Shown: piece by piece, positions 24,666 to 34,300 of the stretch | How positions within the stretch are numbered: the stretch's first letter is position 1 | Layout of the letters: each line of letters opens with the position of its first letter | Source of the DNA: Acidimicrobiales bacterium | GTDB taxonomy: Bacteria; Actinomycetota; Acidimicrobiia; Acidimicrobiales; JAUJNH01 | NCBI GenBank assembly: GCA_030448245.1 | Contig: JAUJNH010000003.1 | Location: 1-43,749, forward strand | Reading direction: 5' to 3' | DNA: 43,749 nucleotides | Position numbers and translations under genes: made by a program | The notes under the pieces: model-generated | Databases searched by the model: none | The model's input: the letters and a program-made list of their open reading frames with translations, nothing else | What the model was told of the DNA's origin: nothing

Positions 24666-26153
24666 GTGCCCCGCGTCGGAGCCGATGACAAGCCGGTCGT
24701 GCACCTCGTCATGCCGCCGTGGAACGGCCTCGGCATCCACAGCACCTTCGGGCACCGGATGCCGCCGATGGCGGTGCTGGTGCTGGCCGCGCTGGCCCGG
24801 CGCGAGGGGTGGAACGTCCGCGTCGTCGACCTCAACTTCGAGCGGGTGCCGGCTGAGACACCCGACCTGGTGGGCCTGAGCGTGTGGACCATGCTGGCCC
24901 CGCAGGCCTACGAGCTGGCCGACGAGTACCGGCGCCGCGGCATCCCCGTCGTCCTCGGTGGCGTGCACCCGTCGATGCTGCCGGGCGAGGCGCTGCGCCA
25001 CGCCGACGCGGTGGTCGTGGGTGAGGCCGAGTCGGTGTTCGGCCGGGTCCTGGCCGACGCCGCGGCCGGCCGCCTGGGCGGGCTCTACCAGGGCGAGTGG
25101 GGCGAGATGAGCGGCGTGCCCAAGGTCGAGGAGTGGGCCGACCTCCTCGAGGACGTGCCCCTCATGCGGTACCTCCCCCGGAACACCCTGCAGACCACCC
25201 GCGGCTGCCGGTTCAACTGCGACTTCTGCTCGGTGATCCGCATCAACGGGCGCGGCTCGCGCCACCGCGACCCGCTCGAGGTGGTCGAGGAGCTGCGGGT
25301 GCTGCAGCGGCGGGGGCAGAAGTTCGGCACGTTCTTCCAGGTGAACTTCCTCGACGACGACCTGGCGGCCGACCTCGAGTTCACCGCCGCGCTGTCGGAG
25401 GCGATCGTGGCGTCGGGCCTGAAGGTCTCGTGGGCGGCCCAGGCCTCGATCGGCCTGGCCGGGGACCCGGACATGGTCCGGCTGGTGGCGCGGGCCGGCT
25501 GCAGCGTGCTGTTCACCGGGTTCGAGAGCATCTCGCGGGACACGCTGAAGGAGTGCAACAAGAAGAACCGGCCTCACCTGTTCGGCGAGTCGGTGCAGCG
25601 CCTGCACGACAGCCGGATCCTGGTGGAGGGCGGGTTCATCTTCGGCTTCGACCACGACGAGCCGTCGGTGTTCGGTGAGACCGCCGAGTTCGTCGACAGG
25701 ATCGGCGTCGACGCCGCCCACTTCGCCATCCTCACCCCGTTGCCGGGCACCCACACCTTCGCCCGCATGGCCGGCGAAGGGAGGATCACCAGCTTCGACT
25801 GGGGCGAGTACGACCTGTACCACTCGGTCTTCGAGCCGGCCCGGATGACCGGCGCCCAGCTGGAGGCCGGGTTGTGGGAGGCGTACCGCCGCTTCTACGG
25901 CGCCGGCCGCCGCGTGCGCCGCTGGCGCCGGCACGTCGCCACCCGCCCCCACCCGCTGGTGGGCACCACGGTCACGGTCACCAACGCCAACTACGCCAGG
26001 CGGTACCGGCCCGGGCAGCAGGCCCGCCAGCGCTACGTGGCCGACCCGGCCGACCTCGACAACCTGCTGGCGGTGAGCAACGCCCCGGCGTCCGAGGCGA
26101 TCGCCACTGCGGTGCGCCTGCTCCCCGCGGCCCCTCGCCCCAGCCCGGCCTGA
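24666..26153 (+). CDS. B12-binding-domain radical SAM enzyme
   Basis: This 495-residue protein has an N-terminal Rossmann-like cobalamin-binding domain: MPPMAVLVLAALARREGWNVRVVDL, then PDLVGLSVWTMLAPQAYELADEYRRRGIPVVLGGVHPSMLPGEAL and VVVGEAESVF. I see no DxHxxG motif, as in many class-B relatives. The radical SAM core follows, with the 4Fe-4S cysteines Cys181, Cys185 and Cys188 (TTRGCRFNCDFCSV). Segments such as SWAAQASIGLAGDPDMVRLVARAGCSVLFTGFES and GGFIFGFDHDEPSVF are typical of the BchE/Hpn-type group. The C-terminus is basic. The substrate is unknown; lipid or pigment methylation or cyclisation are options. The GTG start has no clear ribosome binding site, and the frame is open far upstream, but MPP follows closely. 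Confidence 0.9.
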   Translation: MPRVGADDKPVVHLVMPPWNGLGIHSTFGHRMPPMAVLVLAALARREGWNVRVVDLNFERVPAETPDLVGLSVWTMLAPQAYELADEYRRRGIPVVLGGVHPSMLPGEALRHADAVVVGEAESVFGRVLADAAAGRLGGLYQGEWGEMSGVPKVEEWADLLEDVPLMRYLPRNTLQTTRGCRFNCDFCSVIRINGRGSRHRDPLEVVEELRVLQRRGQKFGTFFQVNFLDDDLAADLEFTAALSEAIVASGLKVSWAAQASIGLAGDPDMVRLVARAGCSVLFTGFESISRDTLKECNKKNRPHLFGESVQRLHDSRILVEGGFIFGFDHDEPSVFGETAEFVDRIGVDAAHFAILTPLPGTHTFARMAGEGRITSFDWGEYDLYHSVFEPARMTGAQLEAGLWEAYRRFYGAGRRVRRWRRHVATRPHPLVGTTVTVTNANYARRYRPGQQARQRYVADPADLDNLLAVSNAPASEAIATAVRLLPAAPRPSPA

Positions 26154-26163
26154 CGAGGGGCTG

Positions 26164-26352
26164 ATGCCACGGACCCGAAGGAGACTTCCGGGCCGATCGG
26201 CGCCCGTGGGCTACGCCGCCGGCCTGGCGGTGCTCCTGGCCGGGCTCGTGGCCCCGCAGCTGGGCATGCGGAGGCTGGCGGCGGACAACCGGCAGCCAAG
26301 CCAGTCACCGCCGAGCGGCGTCAACCCCCGCACCTCGCCGAAGCCGGCCTGA
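26164..26352 (+). CDS. Possible small membrane protein
   Basis: This 62-residue frame starts ten bases after the radical SAM stop, with GAGGGG a few bases before the ATG. A basic N-terminus (MPRTRRRLPGR) is followed by one hydrophobic helix (GYAAGLAVLLAGLVAPQLG), then a Pro/Ser-rich tail. That is a signal-anchor pattern, but the gene is short and unfamiliar, so it is a tentative call. If real it is probably co-transcribed with the radical SAM enzyme. Confidence 0.4.
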   Translation: MPRTRRRLPGRSAPVGYAAGLAVLLAGLVAPQLGMRRLAADNRQPSQSPPSGVNPRTSPKPA

Positions 26353-26374
26353 CCCGGCTGGTGTTGCGGCCGGG
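26353..26374. terminator. Hairpin between convergent genes
   Basis: CCCGGC (26353-26358) pairs with GCCGGG (26369-26374) around a ten-base loop, between the small membrane frame and the convergent phosphoribulokinase stop at 26380. There is no T tract. Confidence 0.35.
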
Positions 26375-26379
26375 CGGCC

Positions 26380-27384
26380 TCAGTCGCCGTCGACGCCGGC
26401 GCCGGCGCCGGCGCCGGCCAGGGCTTCCTGGGCCTGGATGAGGTGGTAGAGCAACAGCAGCTGGGTCAGGGCCAGCGGCTCGTCGCGGCCGTCGGAGTCG
26501 TTGTCGAGGCGACCGAGCGACTCGGGCAGCGGGGCGTCGACCCCGAGCTGGTCCCAGATGGCCTGCTCGACCTTCGTGGTGATCTCCGGCTTGGCGTAGG
26601 AGTGGATGTGCACGGCGTCGGCCGGCTTGCCGCCCTCGGTGCGGCTGAGGGTCATGTGCATGGCCTCGTTGGTGTCGTCGCCCAGGATCTGGTGCAGCTC
26701 GGGGTGGTCGATCGTCGGGCGCAGGATGAGCTTGGCGCTGAGCGGGTCGTTGACCGTCTCGCCCCGCTCCTCGATGGGGGCGAACCGCACGACGATGTCG
26801 GCCCGCTCCCGCTGGGGGCGGATGAACCGCTCCGACTCGGGCTCGCGCTTCTTCAGGTCGGCCCTGACCTCGTCCTCGGTGTAGCCCCGCTTCTTGGTGT
26901 CGCGGGACAGCTTCCAGGCGATGCGCAGCTCCTCGGGCGGATCGAGGTAGACGCTGATGTCGAAGCAGGCCCGCGCCATCTTGGTGTGGAGGGGCAGCAG
27001 CCCCTCGATGATCACGAACTCGCGGGGCTCGACGTACTCGGGCCGGTCCAGCATGCCCGTGTCGTGGTTGTAGACGGGCTTGAGGATGGGCTGGCCGAAG
27101 GCCAGGTGCTGGAGGTGCTGCTCCATGATGTCGATGTAGTTGCACTTCGGGTGGAGCGGCGTGAACGGCAGCGACTTCCGCTCGTTGCGGTCGTAGCGGT
27201 GGTAGTCGTCGGCCGCCACCGAGGTGATCCGGTCCGGTCCGAGCGCATCCACCAGGCCCTTGGTCAGGGTGGTCTTGCCGGTGCCGCTGTCACCGGCGAT
27301 GGCCAGCATGATGGGGCGCTGCCCGCCACCGCCTCGTCCGTGGCCCGGCTCGGCCCGAAGAACGTTCATCTGCTTGTCGTGCAT
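26380..27384 (-). CDS. prk: Phosphoribulokinase
   Basis: This 334-residue P-loop kinase phosphorylates ribulose 5-phosphate to the RuBisCO substrate. Walker A is GDSGTGKTTL (residues 31-40). The family signatures ADDYHRYDRNERK and PLHPKCNYIDIMEQHL match class phosphoribulokinase rather than uridine kinase. YNHDTGMLDRPEYVEPREFVIIEGLLPL contains the region of the catalytic Asp and Walker B. FIRPQRERADIVVRF is also typical. The tail is a low-complexity Ala-Gly run. No RuBisCO or other Calvin-cycle gene is in the window, so its use in carbon fixation cannot be judged. ATG 27384 is taken; an in-frame ATG five codons on is possible. Confidence 0.92.
   Translation of the reverse strand: MHDKQMNVLRAEPGHGRGGGGQRPIMLAIAGDSGTGKTTLTKGLVDALGPDRITSVAADDYHRYDRNERKSLPFTPLHPKCNYIDIMEQHLQHLAFGQPILKPVYNHDTGMLDRPEYVEPREFVIIEGLLPLHTKMARACFDISVYLDPPEELRIAWKLSRDTKKRGYTEDEVRADLKKREPESERFIRPQRERADIVVRFAPIEERGETVNDPLSAKLILRPTIDHPELHQILGDDTNEAMHMTLSRTEGGKPADAVHIHSYAKPEITTKVEQAIWDQLGVDAPLPESLGRLDNDSDGRDEPLALTQLLLLYHLIQAQEALAGAGAGAGVDGD
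26395..26418. repeat. GCCGGC tandem repeat in the phosphoribulokinase 3' end
   Basis: Four copies of the hexamer GCCGGC lie in tandem and encode an Ala-Gly run near the C-terminus of the kinase. Change in copy number would only lengthen or shorten this tail. Confidence 0.7.
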
Positions 27385-27439
27385 GCACAGGCACCGTAAC
27401 CCCGTTGCTCAAGTCACCACCAGAGCCGGCGCCCCGTGG

Positions 27440-27834
27440 TCAGGGGTGCCCCTCCCGCCAGAAGAGCTCGAGCTGGATGCCGTCGGGGTCCCGCAGGCAC
27501 AGGACCGATCCGTAGCCGCGGTCGCGACCGGTGAGTGGGTCACGCCGAGCTCGGCCAGCCGGTCGGTCCCCCGATCCAGCTCGTCGCGTGAAGCCACCCG
27601 GAAGGCGAGGTGTCGCCACCGGTGCGCGCCGGGTCGAACGGGTGCCGGGGTTGGCGCGGTCTGCTGGACGCGAGGATGGCGCCGCTGGGGGTGGAGCAGC
27701 ACCGACTCGGCGTAGTCCGGCTCGTCGAGCTTGTCGAAGGTCACGAAGCCGAACACCTCCTCGTACCAGCGGGCGCTGCGCTGCTGGTCGGTGACCGACA
27801 ACGACACGTGCGAGAAGCCCTCGATCTGCGGCAT
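27440..27834 (-). pseudogene. VOC/glyoxalase-family protein, frameshifted
   Basis: The N-terminus MPQIEGFSHVSLSVTDQQRSARWYEEVFGF is an intact VOC start with a metal-binding His. The family's remaining pieces are in different frames. LLHPQ and VQQT continue in the first frame, RANPGTR is in another, FDPARTGGD in a third, and HLAFRVASRDELDRGTDRLAELGVTHSP is back in the first. DRGYGSVLCLRDPDGIQLELFWREGHP, with the conserved end and a stop at 27440, needs one more shift. Single-base losses of the same sense explain the changes. A short in-frame product could still be made to a stop at 27409. Its start is divergent from padR, whose operator-like palindrome lies 37 bases upstream. Confidence 0.65.
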
Positions 27835-27870
27835 CCCAGCTCCTTTCCCGTTCCGCCTCAGGCTCGGACG

Positions 27871-27889
27871 ATACTCCGTCCCGGAGTAT
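27871..27889. promoter_or_regulatory. Perfect palindrome, probable PadR operator
   Basis: ATACTCCG-TCC-CGGAGTAT is an exact inverted repeat with eight-base arms and a three-base spacer. It lies between the VOC gene and padR, 10 bases before the padR GTG. PadR-family dimers bind such AT-ended dyads, so autoregulation plus control of the VOC gene is the simplest reading. Confidence 0.7.
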
Positions 27890-27899
27890 TGTCCAGGGT

Positions 27900-28520
27900 G
27901 TGGAGGCCCTGACCACCACCTCCTACGCCATCCTCGCCCTGCTGTCGGTCAAGCCGTGGACGACCTACGAGCTGGCCCGCCAGATGGAGCGCAGCCTCCG
28001 CTCGTTCTGGCCCAGCGCCGAGAGCGTCGTCTACGAGGAGCCCAAGAAGCTGGTCCGCCTGGGCTTGGCCAGCGCCACCAAGGGCTCGACCGGGCGCCGG
28101 CCCCGGACCACCTATGCCATCACGCCGGCCGGGCGGCGTGCGCTGGAGCGGTGGCTCGACCAGCCCGGAGCCGCCCCGAAGCTCGAGTTCGAGGCCATGA
28201 TCCAGATCGCCTTTGCCGACGCGGGGACCAAGGACCAGCTCCTCCGCACGCTGCGGGCCATCCGCGGCTACGCCGACGAGCAGCAGGACGTGGCCCGGGT
28301 CCGGGTGGCCGAGTACGCCGAGTCGGGCGGGCCGTTCCCGGACCGCCTCGCCGTCATCGCCCTGACGGCCAAGTTCTTCTCGGAGTACGCCGACCTCCTG
28401 GCCCGCTGGTCGGCGTGGGCCGAGGCCGAGGTGAAGGGCTGGGAGGGGACGGGACCCGGGCAGGCCACGGTGCCGGCTGGAGCCTGGGAACCCGGCTCCG
28501 GGCCAGCCGGACCGCGGTGA
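27900..28520 (+). CDS. PadR-family transcriptional regulator
   Basis: This 206-residue protein has the PadR winged helix at residues about 1-85: TSYAILALLSVKPWTTYELARQME, then PSAESVVYEEPKKLVRLGLAS and RRPRTTYAITPAGRRALERWL. A C-terminal dimerisation helix bundle follows (FEAMIQIAFADAGTKDQLLRTLRAI; FFSEYADLLARW), as in the Vir_act_alpha_C group. The GTG start at 27900 follows the palindrome closely, so bound regulator would block its own ribosome entry or transcription start. The divergent neighbour is a broken VOC gene, perhaps its former target. Confidence 0.93.
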   Translation: MEALTTTSYAILALLSVKPWTTYELARQMERSLRSFWPSAESVVYEEPKKLVRLGLASATKGSTGRRPRTTYAITPAGRRALERWLDQPGAAPKLEFEAMIQIAFADAGTKDQLLRTLRAIRGYADEQQDVARVRVAEYAESGGPFPDRLAVIALTAKFFSEYADLLARWSAWAEAEVKGWEGTGPGQATVPAGAWEPGSGPAGPR

Positions 28521-28628
28521 GGGGGCGCGGTCGGGGCCGGCAGGATCGTGAGCAGCCGGGAGAATCCTCAAGTTCGGGAGAGAAGCGCCGATACCTCCTG
28601 GGTCACCCTGAGGAGGACCACACCCCCC

Positions 28629-29780
<1,152 letters not shown>

Positions 29781-29783
29781 CCG

Positions 29784-29806
29784 GCGGCCGGGCTGGTCCC
29801 GGCCGC
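29784..29806. terminator. Strong hairpin after the subtilase gene
   Basis: GCGGCCGGG and CCCGGCCGC form a perfect nine-base stem with loop CTGGT, beginning three bases after the stop. There is no T tract, but in very GC-rich actinobacteria such hairpins commonly end transcription. Confidence 0.6.
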
Positions 29807-29966
29807 GGCACCAGCCCAGCTCCGGTCGTCGCTCCCGCCCGCCGTTGACGACGTGGCCGTTTGCCTCACAGGTCGGGTTGGGTAGCGGCCTGGTACCCCT
29901 CGGCCCAGCGGCCGGGGCGCCACCGCTGGGGTGGTGGCGAGGAGGCCGTCTGATCGGAGGACGTGG

Positions 29967-31079
29967 ATGATCCGGCTGCAACCCCTCGACCAGCAGGTCA
30001 TGGTGGTGATGGGCGCCTCGAGCGGGATCGGCCGGGAGACGGCACTGCGAGCGGCGGGCCGCGGCGCCCGTGTCGTGGTGTCGGCCCGGGACGCCGACGG
30101 CCTCGACTCGCTGGTGCGCCAGATCAGGGCCCAGGGAGGGAGGGCCGAGGCGGTCGTCGCCGACGTCACCGAGGCCGACCAGGTGCGGGCGGTCGCCACC
30201 CGGGCCGACGAGGTCTTCGGCGGGCTCGACACCTGGGTGCACAGCTCGGCCGTCCTGCTCTACGCCCGCTTCGAGCAGACCACGCCCGAGGAGTTCCAGC
30301 GCGTCGTGCAGGTGAACCTGGTGGGCCAGGCGTACGGGGCAATGGCGGCCCTCCCCCACCTGCGGCGGCGGGGCCAGGGCGCCCTCATCCACATCTCCTC
30401 GCTCGAGGCCCGGCGCGCCGTCCCGTACCACAGCGCCTACGCGGCGGCCAAGCACGGCATCGACGGGTTCGTCGAGGCGCTGCGGGTCGAGCTGAAGCAG
30501 GAGGGGGTGCCCATCAGCGTGACCAACGTGATGCCGGGGTCGACCAACACGCCGCTGTTCGACAAGGGCCGCACCAAGCTCGGCGTCAAGCCGAAGCCCA
30601 TCCCGCCCATCTACCAGCCGGGCACGGTGGCCGACGTCGTGCTGCACGCGGCCGAGCACCCGGCTCGCGACCTGGTCGCGGGTGGCGCCGCCAAGGGGAT
30701 CCTGCTCACCCAGCGCCTCTCGCCGCGGATCCTCGACGCCGCGCTGGTGCGCGTCGGCTTCCGCACCCAGCGCACCGGTGAGGAGAAGCCAGAGCGGTCG
30801 CCCGACAACCTGTACGGGCCGGTCCCCGGGCTGTCCACCTCGGAGGGCTCGCTGGGTGACGGCGCCTTCCGCCGCAGCGCGTACAACTGGCTCGAGCTGC
30901 ACTCGCCGTTGCGGGTGCTGGCCTCGCTGGCCAGCGGCCCGCCCCGCCTGCGCGACACCTCGGAGCCGAGCCTCCGGTCGAGCCGCGACCTCGACCGGAG
31001 CGGGTCGACGGACGGCAACGTGGTGGCGGCGACGGCGGCCGCCGGGCCTCCCGCGAACGGGCCGACGGCCTCCGCGTAG
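29967..31079 (+). CDS. Short-chain dehydrogenase/reductase with long C-terminal extension
   Basis: This 370-residue protein has a classical SDR core: VMVVMGASSGIGRE (cofactor loop, residues about 11-24), ADVTEADQV, VNLVGQ (Asn117), ISSLEA (catalytic Ser near 144) and Tyr158-x-x-x-Lys162 (YAAAK). NVMPGSTNTPLFDKG follows. The usual Thr before the first Gly is Met here. About 120 residues beyond the normal core form a Ser/Arg/Gly-rich, probably disordered tail. The extension resembles the larger actinobacterial SDR family (SDR7-like). CGGAGG six bases before ATG 29967 sets the start. The substrate is unknown. Confidence 0.88.
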   Translation: MIRLQPLDQQVMVVMGASSGIGRETALRAAGRGARVVVSARDADGLDSLVRQIRAQGGRAEAVVADVTEADQVRAVATRADEVFGGLDTWVHSSAVLLYARFEQTTPEEFQRVVQVNLVGQAYGAMAALPHLRRRGQGALIHISSLEARRAVPYHSAYAAAKHGIDGFVEALRVELKQEGVPISVTNVMPGSTNTPLFDKGRTKLGVKPKPIPPIYQPGTVADVVLHAAEHPARDLVAGGAAKGILLTQRLSPRILDAALVRVGFRTQRTGEEKPERSPDNLYGPVPGLSTSEGSLGDGAFRRSAYNWLELHSPLRVLASLASGPPRLRDTSEPSLRSSRDLDRSGSTDGNVVAATAAAGPPANGPTASA

Positions 31080-31132
31080 GCCAGCGCGGCCACCCCGCCC
31101 TCGCCTCGTCGGCGCTGGCGGCGAGGCGGCTG

Positions 31133-31177
31133 ATGGTGGGCCAGGGTGGGCGGCCGCAGCCGCCCGCCCACCACCAT
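31133..31177. terminator. Long imperfect hairpin after the SDR gene
   Basis: The left arm from ATGGTGGG to TGGGCGGC and the right arm GCCGCCCGCCCACCACCAT fold on a CGCA loop with one internal bulge. This makes a stem near 19 pairs in the 240-base gap before the large signalling gene. It is probably the SDR terminator; an attenuator role is possible. Confidence 0.5.
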
Positions 31178-31320
31178 GACCGTCGGCAGGACGGCGAGGC
31201 GCAGCGGGTGGGCACGGCGTAGTGGCCACGGTGAGCCCGCCGGTCGGTGGGGAACCGCTCGACCATGTCGCCGGTGCTTGGGACCCGCGTCCACACTTCA
31301 GGTGACTGCGTCGTCTGCCG

Positions 31321-34300
31321 ATGGGGAGCCCGGTGGACCCCGACCCTGCCGCAGCCGGCGACGAGCAGGCGGGCCGGCAGCCGGCGAGCGGGGGTCCGGG
31401 CGGCTCGATCGCCGACCGGTTCCGGCTGGGGCGGCTGCTGAAGCGCGGCAACGGGGTGAGCACGTACCTGGGCGAGGATCTGTCCAGCGGCGTTGCCGTG
31501 GTGGTCAAGGCCGTGTCATCGGACGCGGTGTCCACGGCCGTGCAGCTGCGCCTGCAGCACGAGGCGCTCGTCCTCGAGCGCCTGGGGGCGGCGGCGCCGG
31601 GCTTCCGGCCGCTCGTGGCCAGCGGTCACGACGGTGGGCTCTTCTACCTGGTCCAGCCCGTGGTGCTCGGGGCCACGCTGGCCGAGCGGCTCGTCGAGGG
31701 CCCCCTGCCCGTGGCCGCCGCGCTGTCGGTTGCCATCGACGTCCTGCGGGCCCTGCAGGTGGCCCACGACGAGGCCGTCCTGCACCGCGACGTCAAGCCG
31801 GCGAACGTCATCGTCCAGCCGGGGCAGCCGGCCGGCACCACGGTGCTGGTCGATTTCGGCCTGGCCCGCAGCGCCGGGCTCGACGCCTCGCTCGAAGGCG
31901 AGTCGGTCGGCACCGCCCGGTACGTCGCCCCCGAGGCGGCGGGTTTGCTCGACGCCGACGTCGACCAGCGGTCCGACCTGTACTCGCTCGGGGTGCTGCT
32001 GTTCGAGTGCCTGTCGGGCCGGCCTCCCTTTCCAGGCACGACCGTTGGCGAGGTGCTCCGCCAGCACCTCAGCCTGCCCCCGCCGCAGCTGCGCTGCCTC
32101 GGCCTTCCCATCCCCAGGGCGCTCGACGGGGTCGTCCAGCGCCTGCTGGCCAAGGAGCCCGCCGAGCGCTACCAGTCGGCGGCCGCGGTCCTCGCCGACC
32201 TGGAGGCCGTCAGCCTGGCCCTGGAGAACGGGATCACCGAGCCGGCGCTCACACCGGGCCTGCACGACCTCCGCCACGTCGTCACCGAGCCGGCCTTTGT
32301 GGGCCGGACCGAGGAGCTGGCCACCCTGACGGGCGCCCTCGACCGGGCCGCCTCGGGACGCGGTGGCCTGGTCCTCATCGAAGCCGAGTCGGGGGTCGGC
32401 AAGACGAGGCTGCTCGACGAGCTGGCCGTCCAGGCCACCCAGAGGGGTGCCTGGGTCCTGCGAGGCCAAGGGCTCGACCAGGCCGCCCGCCGGCCGTTCC
32501 AGCTGCTGGACGGCGTGGTCACCGAGATCGTCCGGGCGGCCGGCAGCAACCCGTCCCTGGCCAAGCGCCTCCAGCGCCTGCTCGGTGACCGGCGTGAGGC
32601 GGCGGCGGCCGCCATGCCACCGCTCGTGCCGGTCCTGGGATCGGGTGACGCCGGCGTCCTCGGTCCCGAGGCGTTCGGCGAGGTCCGCAGCGTCGAGGCC
32701 CTTGCCGCCCTCCTCGACGCGGTGGGGACCGCCGAGCGTCCCGCCCTCGTCGTGCTGGACGATGCCCAGTGGGCCGACGGCGTGACCAGCCAGCTGCTGA
32801 CCCGCTGGACCGACCGACCGCCGGCGGCCGGCCGCCACGTCCTGGTGGTCGTGGCCTTCCGCTCGGAGGAGGTCGAGATCGGCCACCCACTGCGAGCCCT
32901 CGAGCCGGCGGCGACGGTGCGACTGGGCGCGTTCGAGGAGGCCGACATCGCCGCGCTGTGCGAGTCGATGGTCGGGCCGCTCCCGGTCGAGGCGCTGGCG
33001 GTCGTGGCCCGCCTGGCCGACGGGGTCCCGTTCATGGGATCGGCCGTCCTGCGGGGGATGGTCGAGTCCGGGGCGCTGCGCTCGACGAGCGGAGGCTGGG
33101 AGATCGACCCCGACGCCATGGGCGAGGTGCGGACGTCACGGCGGGCGGCCCTGGTCCTCCTCCGCCGTTTCGAGCTGCTGTCGCCGGCGGCCCTCCGCCT
33201 CCTCGACGCGGGCGCGGTCCTGGGCAAGGCGTTCGAGCTGGAGCTGGCCGTCGAGCTCACCGGCCAGGCCGCGTCCGAGGTGACGATGGCCCTCGACGAG
33301 GCACGACGCCGGCGCATCCTGTGGGTGGACGAGGAGAGCAGCACCTGCTCGTTCACCCACGACAAGCTGCGCGAGACGCTGCTGGCCCGCCTCCCGGCGA
33401 GCGAGCTCAGGAGCCTGCACCGCCGAGCGGCCGAGCGGATCGAAGCCACCGAGCCGGATCGGGTGTTCGAGCTGGCCTACCACTTCGACGCGGCCGGTGA
33501 GCAGGCCCGGATGCTGCCGTACGCCGTGCGGGCCGCCAGGCTGGCCCGCGGCCGGTACGCCCTCGACAACGCCGTCACCCACTTCCGGTTGGCCCGGAAG
33601 GCCTGCGAGCAGGATCCGGGCCTGGAGGCCTCGACGGGCGCGGCGGTCTCGGAGGGGCTGGCCGACGTGCTCATCCTCCAGGGCAGCTACGGGGAGGCCA
33701 GGGAGCTGCTCGAGGAGGCGCTCGGCCTCACGGTCCGGTCGACCCACCGGGCCGTCCTCGACGGCAAGCTCGGTGACCTGGCCTTCAAGCGGGGTGACCA
33801 GATCGGCGCCCGCCGCCACCTCGAGCGCTCGCTCCGGGACCTGGGCCGCTGGGTTCCCCGCCGCAAGGTGGAGTTCCTGGTCGCCGCCCTGTGGGAGGTG
33901 GCGGTCCAGGTCATGCACACCCTGTTCCCTCGGCGGCTGGGGCGGCGCTCGCCCGACGGCGGGGAGCGCGAGTTCCTGGCCATGCGGCTGTACAGCCGCC
34001 TGGCCTACGTCTACTGGTTCCACGCGGGGAAGATGCCGTGCGCGTGGACCCACCTGCGGGGGATGAACCTGGCCGAGCGCTATCCGCCGACGCCCGAGCT
34101 GGCCCAGGCCTACTCAGAGCACGCCCCGGTGATGACGATGGTGCCCTGGACGAGCCGCGGCATCGCCTACGCCCAGCGCTCGTACGAGATCCGACGGGAC
34201 CTGGGGGACGTGTGGGGCCAGGGCCAGTCGCTCGGCTTCCACGGCGTGGTGCTCTACGCGGCGTCCCGGTACGCCGAGGCGATCGATCGGTGCGAAGAGG

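Noticed and set aside
24537..25952. Extension of the DUF4395 frame to a 636-residue protein
   Set aside because: The upstream part is antisense to the radical SAM gene and shows no membrane or domain features. DUF4395 proteins are about 140-170 residues.
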